A stretch of 64,000 bases of DNA from [Clostridium] symbiosum (GCA_036419695.1 CP143946.1:1386001-1450000); one strand, 5' to 3'. Shown: positions 7,924-15,916, counted from the stretch's first letter. Numbers and translations are program-made. Notes: generated by a model not told the origin, from the sequence alone.

Positions 7924-9917
7924 ATGCAGCAAACGGACAGATAACAGTCGGTTTTGTCGGAAACCCGAACTGTGGAAAGACAACACTGTTCAATGCTTTT
8001 ACCGGGGCAAAGCTGAAGGTGGCCAACTGGCCCGGCGTTACGGTTGAGCGCGTGGAAGGGGAGACCAGCTATAAAGGACGGCCCATCAAGGTAATCGATC
8101 TGCCGGGAATTTACAGCCTGACTTCCTACACGATAGAAGAGCGGGTCACCAGAAAATGCATTGAAGAAAATGAAGTGGATGTGATTATCAATGTCGTGGA
8201 TGCATCGTCCCTGGAGAGGAATCTCTATCTGACGCTGCAGCTTCTGGAACTCAAGAAGCCGGTTATCCTGGCCCTCAATATGATGGATATCGTGGAGGAC
8301 CGTGGTATGGAGATCGATCTGCACCGTCTGCCGGAGATGTTAGGCCACATTCCGGTGGTGCCGGTGTCGGCCAGGAAGAGGACGGGACTGGATGTCCTGA
8401 TGCATGCCGTCGTCCACCACTATGAGGAGGAGCCCCAGGGAGTCGTTGTGCGGTATTCCGACGTGATAGAGGACAAAATCGCCAAGATAGAAGTAGTGCT
8501 GAAAGCGCACTTTGGCCCGCTTGACAACATGCGCTGGCATGCTATCAAGATGATGGAGTACGATGAGGAAGTCTGTAAGGACCACCCTGTGGACCTGAGC
8601 GATATCATTGATAAAAATTACGAGAAGAATATTATCAATGAAAAATACGATTATATAGAAGAGATTATTGATGAGTGCCTGTTTAACAAAGCGGAAAAAT
8701 CAGCTTTTACCGACAGAGTGGATCAGATTATGACGCACCCTGTATGGGGAATCCCTGTTTTTCTGGGAATCATGGCCCTTGTATTTTTCTTCACCTTTAC
8801 GGTCGGGGATTTCCTGAAGGGGTACTTTGAGAGCGGCCTGAACTGGTTTTCAGCCTCGGTTCTCTTACTTCTCCAAAATCTCCATGCCACCGACTGGGTT
8901 ATCTCCCTTGTAGTGGACGGCGTCATTGCCGGTGTCGGCGGAATCCTCACCTTTCTGCCCAACATATTTATCCTGTTTCTGGCGCTGGCTTTTCTGGAAG
9001 ACAGCGGATATATGTCGCGCGTCGCCTATGTCATGAACGAGACGATGGGAATGGTGGGACTGTCCGGTAAGGCATTTCTTCCGATGCTGCTGGGATTTGG
9101 CTGTACGGTTCCGGCCGTTATGGCGACGAGGGCTTTGGAGAGCGTGAAGGATCGGAGAAGGACAATCCTGATTACTCCGTTTATGTCCTGCTCGGCCAGA
9201 CTTCCGATTTATGTCCTGTTTTCGGAGATGTTTTTCCCGCAGAAAGCGCTTTTGGTGGCCTACTCCCTCTATGTCATCGGACTTGCCATGGCGATTCTGG
9301 TTGCTTATATTGTACATAAGAATTCCAATGAAAAGTATGAGAACATTCTTCTTATTGAGCTTCCTGAATACAAGACGCCGAACCTGAGGACGGTTACCAT
9401 CTATGTGTGGGACAAAGTAAAAGACTATCTGACCAAAGCAGGAACCACAATTTTTGTTGCGTCCATTATTCTCTGGTTTATCCTGAATATCGGACCGTCC
9501 GGCCTGACAAACAATGTCTCCGACAGCTTTGCGGCAATTATCGGCCACAGCCTGGCTCCGATTCTGGCGCCGGCCGGACTTGGAAGCTGGCAGATTGTAG
9601 TCGCTCTGATTTCCGGTATATCGGCGAAAGAGGTGGTGGTTTCCAGCTTCTCCGTATTGTACGGAATTAATAATATCAATTCAGCAGCCGGTATGACACA
9701 GCTTCATATCATGCTGGGCGGCGCGGGCTTTGGGGGAGTCAACGCATATGCATTGATGATATTCTGCCTTTTATATACGCCTTGTATTGCTACGATAGCG
9801 ACAATCAGGAGAGAGACACAGTCCACAAGATGGACCCTTCTGATGATGGCGTTCCAGCTGGCTGTGGCATGGGTTGCTGCGGTCCTGGTGTTCCAGATTG
9901 GCAGCAGGATATTCTAA
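7920..9917 (+). CDS. feoB: Ferrous iron transporter B (GTPase-coupled Fe2+ permease)
   Basis: 665 residues. The N-terminal G domain shows G1 GNPNCGKTTLFN near residue 14, G3 DLPGIYSLTSY near 60 and G4 LNMMD near 120. A helical regulatory region follows, then a polytopic membrane part from about residue 280 with the gate segment GFGCTVPAVMATRAL near 395 and a second half ending in a hydrophobic helix. It imports Fe(II) across the cytoplasmic membrane, important for anaerobes. It is coupled to feoA. No FeoC-like gene follows; the 134 bases before the next gene hold only a short hairpin (AATCCCAC/GTGGGATT at 9956-9973). Confidence 0.97.
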   Translation: MNAANGQITVGFVGNPNCGKTTLFNAFTGAKLKVANWPGVTVERVEGETSYKGRPIKVIDLPGIYSLTSYTIEERVTRKCIEENEVDVIINVVDASSLERNLYLTLQLLELKKPVILALNMMDIVEDRGMEIDLHRLPEMLGHIPVVPVSARKRTGLDVLMHAVVHHYEEEPQGVVVRYSDVIEDKIAKIEVVLKAHFGPLDNMRWHAIKMMEYDEEVCKDHPVDLSDIIDKNYEKNIINEKYDYIEEIIDECLFNKAEKSAFTDRVDQIMTHPVWGIPVFLGIMALVFFFTFTVGDFLKGYFESGLNWFSASVLLLLQNLHATDWVISLVVDGVIAGVGGILTFLPNIFILFLALAFLEDSGYMSRVAYVMNETMGMVGLSGKAFLPMLLGFGCTVPAVMATRALESVKDRRRTILITPFMSCSARLPIYVLFSEMFFPQKALLVAYSLYVIGLAMAILVAYIVHKNSNEKYENILLIELPEYKTPNLRTVTIYVWDKVKDYLTKAGTTIFVASIILWFILNIGPSGLTNNVSDSFAAIIGHSLAPILAPAGLGSWQIVVALISGISAKEVVVSSFSVLYGINNINSAAGMTQLHIMLGGAGFGGVNAYALMIFCLLYTPCIATIATIRRETQSTRWTLLMMAFQLAVAWVAAVLVFQIGSRIF

Positions 9918-10051
9918 ACCGTCGGCATATGAAACGGCCTGACGGAGGCGGAAAATCCCACTGGTGGGATTGCTACTTGTTACATAGGGCGGTGGTGTGA
10001 AAGAATACGCGGCTTCACCGCTGAAAATTACTATAAATGGGGTACCGGGAG

Positions 10052-10822
10052 ATGGATTATCAGGAACTGATAGAGATGGCCGTGCAGGCGGGGGAAATCA
10101 TGCTGGTCAGCGGAGCTGAGGTATACCGTATCGAGGATACGGTCAGCCGGATTATGAAAAAGTCCGGTTTGGAGGGGATAGAGGTTTTTGCCCTGGCAAC
10201 AGGAATATTTGCAACACTTTCCGATCCTTCGATCAGTGCGATTACGGTTGTCAAAAGAGTCGATAAAAGATCGACGAATTTAAACAGAGTATATCGTGTA
10301 AACAATATATCCAGAAAGTTTTGCGCCGGTGAGATGACCGTAGAAGAGGCGCGGGCAGAGCTGAGGGAGATTAAAACCTCCATCGAATACGGATTTCTTC
10401 ATAAGTGCATCGGTTATATTATGACATCGGCTTTTTTTGCCATTCTTTTTGAAGGAAACTGGCTGGACTGTGTGGCGGCGGGCGTCGTGGGGCTGGTTTT
10501 GGCTCTGGCGGTCACGGGGGCGTCACGCCTTAAGTTTAATGATTTCTGCCAGAACGCGGCCGGTTCTTTCGCCCTGGCGGTGACGGCGCTGCTGATTCAG
10601 AAGCTGGTGTATTTTGATATGAACATCGATGCTGTAATCATCAGCGCCATCATGCCGATGGTTCCGGGTGTGACATTTACCGCGGCGATCCGAGATACGC
10701 TGAACGGGGATTACAGTTCCGGGGTAGCAAGGATCGCCGAGGCAATTGTCGTGGCTCTCGGCGTGGCGTCGGGAGTCGGTGCAGCAATGGTTGTATTTCA
10801 GATGATTGGAGGTGCCGTATGA
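10052..10822 (+). CDS. Threonine/serine exporter family protein, N-terminal domain type (DUF1212, ThrE-like)
   Basis: 256 residues from the ATG at 10052; an ATG at 10037 in frame would add five residues and has no ribosome site. The protein opens with a soluble region (GEIMLVSGAEVYRIEDT near residue 12, ITVVKRVDKRSTNLNRV near 65), typical of the DUF1212 / YjjP family, followed by about five membrane helices from residue 115. The ThrE family exports threonine and serine; in many Firmicutes the 10-helix protein is split over two genes, as here with the next gene. It overlaps that gene by four bases. The transported substrate is inferred from the family. Confidence 0.88.
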   Translation: MDYQELIEMAVQAGEIMLVSGAEVYRIEDTVSRIMKKSGLEGIEVFALATGIFATLSDPSISAITVVKRVDKRSTNLNRVYRVNNISRKFCAGEMTVEEARAELREIKTSIEYGFLHKCIGYIMTSAFFAILFEGNWLDCVAAGVVGLVLALAVTGASRLKFNDFCQNAAGSFALAVTALLIQKLVYFDMNIDAVIISAIMPMVPGVTFTAAIRDTLNGDYSSGVARIAEAIVVALGVASGVGAAMVVFQMIGGAV

Positions 10823-11247
10823 CAGCGCTTGCAGTGCAGAGTTTGTCTGCTTTTCTTGCTATATTCGGTTTCTCCATCATCCTGGATGTGCCAAAAAAGT
10901 ACCTGGTTTATGCGGGGGCCGCGGGCGGAGCGTGCTGGTTTGTCTATCTGCTGGCGCTTCAGTCTGGCCGTTCCCAGATTATGGCCGCCTTTCTTTCCAG
11001 TCTGGTGGTATCAATCCTGAGCCATATTTTTGCAAGACTTTTAAAGGCTCCGGTAACGGTGTTCCTGGTGGCCGGCATCCTTCCGACCGTGCCCGGAGCG
11101 TCCGTGTACCGCTGCGTCTATTTTATGATACAGGGTCTTGCCGATCTCTCTACCTATCACCTGATCCAGACGATACAGATAGCGGGGGCCATGGCTCTTG
11201 CCATTTTCATTGTGGATTCTCTGTTCCGCCTGGTCCAGAAGAGCTAG
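10819..11247 (+). CDS. Threonine/serine exporter family protein, C-terminal domain type (DUF3815, YjjB-like)
   Basis: 142 residues, almost entirely membrane helices (about four), with the family motif PTVPGASVYR near residue 94 and TFLVAGILP-like sequence before it. It is the second half of the split ThrE-type exporter and starts inside the stop of the upstream gene (ATGA), so the two are expected to form one transporter. Its 3' end overlaps by 41 bases with the 3' end of the convergent DUF5688 gene, so no separate terminator fits between them. Confidence 0.87.
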   Translation: MTALAVQSLSAFLAIFGFSIILDVPKKYLVYAGAAGGACWFVYLLALQSGRSQIMAAFLSSLVVSILSHIFARLLKAPVTVFLVAGILPTVPGASVYRCVYFMIQGLADLSTYHLIQTIQIAGAMALAIFIVDSLFRLVQKS

Positions 11248-12172
11248 AGGAAACCGGTGCGGGATGGTAGATGCAGTTCTGTTCCCTGGAATAGTAATAA
11301 ATGTGATCGGAGAGGCGGTCTTCCATCGGGACCTCAGAACGGTTGATATAGTAGACCATTTCATTTAATTCATCGTAAGACAGCGCTTTTTTTGATGGCG
11401 CCAACAGAACTTCGTGGATACTGGAGGGCAGGATGACGAGATCGTCCCCCACCTGTTCCGCGAAGTTTTTTAATACGTCCCTGTATAAAAGGCAGGCGGC
11501 GCCGTTGATTCCCCTCTCATTCGACAGGACATAGAGATTGACAGGGAAGATATCGGTTTCTTCACCGGACAGCTCATACGCACCGCCGGGCAGTTCTTCC
11601 TCGTTGATGGCCAGGATTGCATCTTCGATTGGCGTGATCCGGCAGGGCATCAGAGTGGCCATGTTCTTTTCCGCAAAATCGGACAAATCTTCCCGGGTAA
11701 CGTTCCACATACCCAAATGTTCATTGTGAATCAGCGCTGTCATCTGACCGTCGTCGCTCTCGGAGACAATGATATAGAAGACGACGGCAAGATCCAGATA
11801 GCGGAAATGAGGTACCTCCGACAGCAGGACAGCGTTATCCTCCGCATTAATGAGCTTATAAGCGATCCGATCCCTGATTTTCTCAAAATCCTTTAACTGC
11901 TGTGCCAGCTCTGACGGGAGTCCATTTTCCTCCTCGTAAAGAAGCAGTATCTGTTCGGCAATAACGGGAAGTGACAGCCCTTCCTCCTCCTCGTTATAGT
12001 AGGAGTTCAGATAAACAGTCGGTGAGAAGGCGGAGGACGGTGAAGAAATCGACAGTCCGTCCAGAAGAAGCCCGTTATTCTTCAGCACACGGCGAAGAGA
12101 AACCTCGGCTCTGCCCTCCAGTTTTTCCTGGACAAGTGAGTGGATGGTGGTGAGAAATGTTTCATAGATCAT
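11207..12172 (-). CDS. DUF5688 family protein of unknown function
   Basis: 321 residues from the ATG at 12172, chosen because GGAGGTATTTCT precedes it and the protein then begins MIYETFLTTIHSLVQEKL, as in relatives; the frame is open further upstream but without a ribosome site. Visible blocks are KNNGLLLDGL near residue 30, SPTVYLNSYY near 48, and a later NERGINGAACLLYRDVL followed by LVILPSSIHEVL near the C-terminus. I know such proteins from Lachnospiraceae genomes, where they occur in multiple copies, but no function is established. There is no signal peptide or membrane segment, so it is probably cytosolic. Its 3' end overlaps the convergent exporter gene. Confidence 0.8.
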   Translation of the reverse strand: MIYETFLTTIHSLVQEKLEGRAEVSLRRVLKNNGLLLDGLSISSPSSAFSPTVYLNSYYNEEEEGLSLPVIAEQILLLYEEENGLPSELAQQLKDFEKIRDRIAYKLINAEDNAVLLSEVPHFRYLDLAVVFYIIVSESDDGQMTALIHNEHLGMWNVTREDLSDFAEKNMATLMPCRITPIEDAILAINEEELPGGAYELSGEETDIFPVNLYVLSNERGINGAACLLYRDVLKNFAEQVGDDLVILPSSIHEVLLAPSKKALSYDELNEMVYYINRSEVPMEDRLSDHIYYYSREQNCIYHPAPVSSSSSGPGGTENPQ

Positions 12173-12286
12173 AGAAATACCTCCTGAATAGATTATTATG
12201 TCAACTGCCATGGCGGCAGATGCATGAGATGTGAAGATAGATGTGAATATGAGAACAGGAACAGAATGCCGGTAAGCAGGCATGGA

Positions 12287-12407
12287 GTTGAGATGCGGGG
12301 ACGCCTCTGTAAGACGGCGGGCAGGTTGTCGACGGGACTGAAGACTCATAACCTCCCCCTCACCATCCCGAACCCCGACCGTCCCGGCGGCGTTCTCATT
12401 CCTCAAC
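12287..12407. repeat. Palindromic intergenic repeat, solo copy lacking the internal core
   Basis: Begins GTTGAG (12287) and ends CTCAAC (12402-12407), with ACGCC / GGCGT further in. Its left part (GGACGCCTCTGTAAGACGGC) matches 33455-33475, its middle (GCAGGTTGTCGACGGGACTG) matches 33679 onward, and its right part (GGGACTGAAGACTCATA, CCCGACCGTCCCGGCGGCGT) matches 34222-34284. It therefore looks like the two outer ends of the element seen in full at 33444-33740 and 33996-34284, joined without the structured core. Confidence 0.75.
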
Positions 12408-12949
12408 AAAATCCCCATATACAAAGACGGAGTACAGCTTATGCATATGGTTTACCTGAAAAAAGCGTTATAATCCTAGTATCAAAATCAACGGAAATAA
12501 GGAGACTACAAAATATAGATATAAAAAAGATAATACTGATAGAAAATTGGAAAGTGCTGTAAGAGTTAATCGTGCTGCCCGGATATCGTCAGACCATCCG
12601 TCTGGAGTTTCGACGGTATCTCCCAAACGTATTACTCATTATAGCGGAAGGGAAGAAAATTTACAAGCCGCTTTTTTTATTGATTTAGCATTAATTCTGC
12701 TTCCACAATTTTTAAAACGATCGTTTTTATGTGATGTCTTTACTAAAGCGATCCGGGGAGAGGCGGGGAAAACCGGACCGTGCAGAGAAAAACGCGTATG
12801 CGAAGGAGCCGGCAATGACACGAAAGTCTGATAATACGTAAAAGACTGGAAAATTCTGAAAATATAGAGAAAATGCACTATAAATAATAGAATATAACGG
12901 ATTGAAATGATATAAATATAAAATAATCAAATAAAAATCATAAAAAGTA
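12408..12949. other. AT-rich intergenic stretch, no gene recognised
   Basis: All frames are short or lack a ribosome site, and none of the translations is recognisable. One compact structure is visible at 12581-12623: GGATATCGTC pairs with GACGGTATCTCC, with an inner AGAC/GTCT stem. The base composition is far richer in A and T than the flanking genes, which suggests acquired or decayed DNA. Confidence 0.5.
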
Positions 12950-12978
12950 TTGACAAAACGCTTGCCGGTGGCTATAAT
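12950..12978 (+). promoter_or_regulatory. Perfect-consensus sigma-A promoter for an intergenic RNA
   Basis: TTGACA (12950-12955), exactly 17 bases, then TATAAT (12973-12978). No protein-coding gene follows on the plus strand until 14762, so the promoter is likely to drive a noncoding RNA. It is one of the two strongest promoters in the window. Confidence 0.85.
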
Positions 12979-12984
12979 AAAGAC

Positions 12985-13414
12985 ATCAAAAGAAATAAAA
13001 AATCTTTTAAAGAACCAAACCAAATCTAAGTAAAGGAGGTACGGTCCACCAAAACAGTTAAACTCGTCTGATTTATCTTTTTAAATCAGGCATAGGAAAA
13101 ACAACAACCTTTAAAAAAAAGTAAGAAAAGAAATAAAAATCAAACGATAAAATCTATATAAATGTCAAAGAAAAAGAGTCGGTTTAGTAATATGACGAGA
13201 AAGTATTATTAAAAAGAAGAGTATTCGGAGAAGATAATAGATACGGTATGTGAAAGAAAAGTTTGATAAATAAATAAAAAGGTTGTTGGTAAAAAATTTC
13301 ATATAGATGTCACTGGTAGATGTAAGAGAGGTAAAAACCAATGGACGAAATAGTTTGAAGTGGGTATCGATGAGAAATTAAGTAATCGGTACCCACTTCT
13401 ATGTTGTTGTTTTC
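12985..13414 (+). ncRNA. Probable structured long noncoding RNA, A-rich, family not identified
   Basis: The transcript would start near 12985. Near its 5' end are AAAGGAGGTACGGTCCACC and a hairpin CTGATTTA/TAAATCAG (loop TCTTTT). A long-range stem joins CAACAACCTTT (about 13103) to AAAGGTTGTTG (about 13279). The 3' end is a 10-bp hairpin GAAGTGGGTA/TACCCACTTC at 13357-13399. No frame codes for a recognisable protein and stop codons are dense. Size and layout recall large Firmicute RNAs such as raiA or ROOL, but I cannot assign it from memory. If the weak U tract at 13400-13414 is read through, the RNA would end at 13573 and include the CRISPR-like repeat. Confidence 0.6.
13357..13414 (+). terminator. 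Hairpin at the 3' end of the noncoding RNA
   Basis: Perfect 10-bp arms GAAGTGGGTA (13357-13366) and TACCCACTTC (13390-13399), extended by TCGAT/ATCGG. The following TATGTTGTTGTTTT is only moderately U-rich, so termination may be partial. Confidence 0.55.
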
Positions 13415-13443
13415 GTTCCCCTCGCGGGAACATGGATTGAAAT
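13412..13443 (+). repeat. Solitary type I-C-like CRISPR repeat, no array
   Basis: The 32 bases have the plan of type I-C repeats: a TCG lead, stem GTTCCC/GGGAAC around CTCGC, then ATGGATTGAAAT. Type I-C repeats typically end GTGGATTGAAAY behind a stem of this length; here the stem has G-C to A-T changes on both sides, so pairing is kept. No second full repeat, no spacer pattern and no cas genes are present in the window. It begins directly after the terminator of the noncoding RNA. A shorter match (GGATTGAAAT) lies at 12899-12908. Confidence 0.6.
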
Positions 13444-13545
13444 TAATCCTTTCATTTCTTATGATTTCATCAATTATTATCAGGGCTGTTCCAGCTTATC
13501 CACTTTCCTTCGGCGTTTGTTTTCAAATTTTCAGCAAATTACCAT

Positions 13546-13573
13546 GCGGATTATCCTTATGATCCGCTTTTTT
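13546..13573 (+). terminator. Intrinsic terminator downstream of the CRISPR-like repeat
   Basis: Arms GCGGAT (13546-13551) and ATCCGC (13562-13567) are followed by TTTTTT at 13568-13573. It points rightward, although no plus-strand gene lies between here and the promoter at 12950, so it fits a transcript that includes the noncoding RNA and the orphan repeat. Confidence 0.6.
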
Positions 13574-13642
13574 AGATTTCCCAGGGTGTTTACAGCACCG
13601 AAAGACATCAGTTTCACTTCCGGGGGCCAGTTTTACGCCCGG

Positions 13643-14584
13643 TTAAATTCCTTCCAGTTCAAAGGGCGGTGTATATTCTTCCTTCGCGCTGCTTTTTTCC
13701 TGCATGAATCCATCGGTCAGGCCAAGTTCTATGGCGGTATCCAGCACTTTTTGATATTCATATGTTGTGATTCGCCGGTTGATTTCGGGATATTCACTGC
13801 TTCTGTAAAAGGGGGTATACTGGCTCATCAGACTGATCAGGAACTGTCCTTTTGGCAGATTACGGCGGATCCAGTGCATCAGGCTGATGGAATCATCTTT
13901 ATGTCCGGGCAGAACCATATGGCGTATGATAACGCCTTTTTTCATCAGCCGGCAGGCACGGCCGGTGTCCGGATCCTGATATTCTTCGAATACCGGAGGT
14001 CCTGACAGGCGGATCATGCGGCCGACGGCCCGTGAAGCGACTTCAAAATAGTCTTCTGCCTGGGAATACTTTTTTGAAAGAACGGGACTTAAATATTTGA
14101 GATCCGGGAGCCAGATGTCGACGAACCGGGCCAGGGCGTCTATGGTTTCCGGTGTCTCATAGCCGCCGCAGTTGTAGACGACGGGAATCCTCAACTCCCC
14201 TTCTACGGAGGCAAGCGCGTCGAGAACGGAGGGCAGGTATTGGGTGGCGGTCACCAGGTTGATATTATGGGCGCCCTGTGCCTGAAGTTCCAGAAAAATT
14301 TCGGCGAGGCGGCCGGTGGATATCTCCCTGCCGAAACCTTCGGAACTGATCCTGTAGTTCTGGCAGAAGCAGCACCGGAGCGTGCAGCCGGTGAAAAACA
14401 CGGTGCCGCTCCCGCGGATACCGCTGATGCAGGGCTCCTCCCACTGATGGAGAGCCGCCCTGGCCGCGGTGATATTCGCAGGGCTTTTGCAATAGCCCGT
14501 GTGCTTAAAACGATCGATTCCGCAGCTGCGCGGACAGAAATTGCAGGATTCATAACGGAATGAATGATTGAAGTCGGATTTCAT
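13643..14584 (-). CDS. Radical SAM protein, pyruvate formate-lyase-activating-enzyme-like (COG1313)
   Basis: 313 residues from the ATG at 14584, chosen because AGGAG sits eight bases before it; an upstream ATG at 14605 lacks a ribosome site. An N-terminal Cys-rich stretch (CNFCPRSCGIDR near residue 11) precedes the radical SAM cluster motif CTLRCCFC near residue 67, which is CxxxCxxC and binds a 4Fe-4S cluster. DIWLPDLKYLSP near 155 and IIRHMVLPGH near 218 are typical of the PflA-like COG1313 group. These proteins resemble activases, but their targets are mostly unknown, and no glycyl-radical enzyme is nearby. The gene stands alone and is divergent from azlCD. Confidence 0.88.
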   Translation of the reverse strand: MKSDFNHSFRYESCNFCPRSCGIDRFKHTGYCKSPANITAARAALHQWEEPCISGIRGSGTVFFTGCTLRCCFCQNYRISSEGFGREISTGRLAEIFLELQAQGAHNINLVTATQYLPSVLDALASVEGELRIPVVYNCGGYETPETIDALARFVDIWLPDLKYLSPVLSKKYSQAEDYFEVASRAVGRMIRLSGPPVFEEYQDPDTGRACRLMKKGVIIRHMVLPGHKDDSISLMHWIRRNLPKGQFLISLMSQYTPFYRSSEYPEINRRITTYEYQKVLDTAIELGLTDGFMQEKSSAKEEYTPPFELEGI

Positions 14585-14598
14585 TTTCGATACTCCTA

Positions 14599-14627
14599 TT
14601 GACATAATGATTAATCGCGGATAAAAT
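14599..14627 (+). promoter_or_regulatory. Probable sigma-A promoter of azlCD
   Basis: TTGACA (14599-14604), 17 bases, TAAAAT (14622-14627), about 135 bases before azlC. The -35 lies just upstream of the divergent radical SAM start. Confidence 0.65.
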
Positions 14628-14761
14628 TAAAAACTATAATATAATTTCAGGTTATACCGGTGTGGCCTTTTATACGAAAACATATTATGGCATAAGACCT
14701 GGGAACAGTAACCACAGTATAGCAGTATCGGGATGAAAAATAAAGTGTCGGGGATGAAAAG

Positions 14762-15529
14762 ATGAGCGGGGAGAATGACGGAAGAGAACAGAGTATGGAA
14801 AAAGAACAGAGTATAGAAAAAGAACAGAGTATAGAAAAAGAACAGGGAAGCACGCTGCGCTATGTCTTTCCGAAGACGGTGCCGGTCATGGTCGGATACA
14901 TATTTTTAGGGACGGCATATGGAATTTTAATGAGTGTCAATGGGTTCGGAGTCGGCTGGGCGCTGGCGATCAGTATTATCGTATATGCGGGAAGCTTACA
15001 GTATGTGGGCATCAATCTGCTTCTGGCCGCGGTCAGCCCGCTTGCGGCGTTTCTGATGGCGCTGATGGTTAATGCGCGCCACCTTTTTTACGGAATTTCC
15101 ATGCTGGGAAAATATCAGAATATGGGGAAAACCAAACCGTATCTGATTTTCGGGCTGACGGATGAAACGTTTTCCGTTGTATGTAATGAGAAGATTCCAG
15201 AGGGAATCCATGAGGAAAAAGCCTACTTTCTGCTGACCTTTCTGGATCAGTGCTACTGGGTGCTGGGGACGCTCATCGGGGCGGTTGCGGGAAGCGTCAT
15301 CACATTTAATACGGCGGGCCTGGATTTTGCGCTAACCGCTCTCTTTGTCGTGATATTTACGGAGCAGTGGATGTCGCAGAAAAAGCATGGCCCGGCTTTG
15401 GCAGGGGTGGCATGTTCTGTGCTCTGCCTGTGGATATTCGGACAGGATGCGTTTATTATCCCGGCGATGATTGCAATTCTTTTTGTGGTGACCGCAGGGT
15501 ATAAGAGAGAGGGGAGAAGCAGAGAATGA
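14762..15529 (+). CDS. azlC: Branched-chain amino acid exporter large subunit (AzlC family)
   Basis: 255 residues. After a charged N-terminal tail of about 30 residues the protein has the AzlC fold: VPVMVGYIFLGTAYGILM near residue 40, LMALMVNARHLFYGISML near 98, and the later LTDETFSVV and FLDQCYWVLGT. AzlC with AzlD forms a two-component membrane exporter for branched-chain amino acids and analogues. The N-terminal tail carries a threefold repeat SMEKEQ/SIEKEQ/SIEKEQ encoded by an 18-base tandem repeat (14792-14845). An alternative ATG lies at 14795. The stop overlaps the azlD start by four bases. Confidence 0.92.
   Translation: MSGENDGREQSMEKEQSIEKEQSIEKEQGSTLRYVFPKTVPVMVGYIFLGTAYGILMSVNGFGVGWALAISIIVYAGSLQYVGINLLLAAVSPLAAFLMALMVNARHLFYGISMLGKYQNMGKTKPYLIFGLTDETFSVVCNEKIPEGIHEEKAYFLLTFLDQCYWVLGTLIGAVAGSVITFNTAGLDFALTALFVVIFTEQWMSQKKHGPALAGVACSVLCLWIFGQDAFIIPAMIAILFVVTAGYKREGRSRE
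14792..14845 (+). repeat. 18-base tandem repeat, three units, inside azlC
   Basis: AGTATRGAAAAAGAACAG occurs three times at 14792, 14810 and 14828, differing at one base. It encodes the charged tail S-M/I-E-K-E-Q ahead of the first membrane helix and keeps the frame. Confidence 0.9.
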
Positions 15530-15852
15530 GCGACAGTTATATTTTATGGATCGTGATTGCGATGGCGGCCGGAACGGTGATTACGAGATTTCTTCCGTTT
15601 TTACTGTTTCCCCAGGGGAAAGAGATGCCTAAATATGTGGAATATCTGGGAAAGACGCTGCCTTATGCCACAATGGGGCTTCTGGTGGTCTACTGTCTGA
15701 AGGGCGTAACACTGTCAGCCTGGCCCTTTGGCCTGCCCGAGTTTATTGCATCTGCGGCCGTTGCGGCGCTCCATGTGTGGAAGAAGAATTCTCTTTTGAG
15801 CATTGGCGTGGGAACGGTTTTGTATATGGTGCTGGTTCAGGCTGTGTTTTGA
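15526..15852 (+). CDS. azlD: Branched-chain amino acid exporter small subunit (AzlD family)
   Basis: 108 residues with about four membrane helices. The segment TRFLPFLLFPQGKEMPKYVEYLGKTLPYATMG is typical, with the RFLPF and LPYA motifs of the family. It is the partner of AzlC, co-translated through an ATGA overlap at 15526-15529. A strong terminator follows seven bases after the stop. Confidence 0.92.
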   Translation: MSDSYILWIVIAMAAGTVITRFLPFLLFPQGKEMPKYVEYLGKTLPYATMGLLVVYCLKGVTLSAWPFGLPEFIASAAVAALHVWKKNSLLSIGVGTVLYMVLVQAVF

Positions 15853-15858
15853 AATACA

Positions 15859-15898
15859 GACGGCGAAAAAACGCATTGCGGATTTTTCGCCGTCTTTT
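15859..15898. terminator. Bidirectional intrinsic terminator between azlD and the small minus-strand gene
   Basis: GACGGCGAAAAA (15859-15870) pairs perfectly with TTTTTCGCCGTC (15883-15894) and is followed by TTTT on the plus strand. The A-rich inner stem gives a U stretch for the minus strand as well. It serves azlCD and probably the convergent small gene. Confidence 0.85.
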
Positions 15899-15916
15899 AA
15901 AATGGGGGAGTGGAGA

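Noticed and set aside
12173..12424. 84-residue N-terminal extension of the DUF5688 protein
   Set aside because: The extension would run through the solo palindromic repeat; the ATG at 12172 has a strong ribosome site and gives the family start.
12547..12831. 94-codon frame in the AT-rich intergenic region
   Set aside because: No start with a ribosome site and no recognisable sequence; it is interrupted in meaning by a hairpin at 12581-12623.
12899..12908. GGATTGAAAT as a second CRISPR repeat, which would make an array with 13412-13443
   Set aside because: Only ten bases match, the stem half is missing, and the distance of over 500 bases does not fit a spacer. Kept only as a remark.
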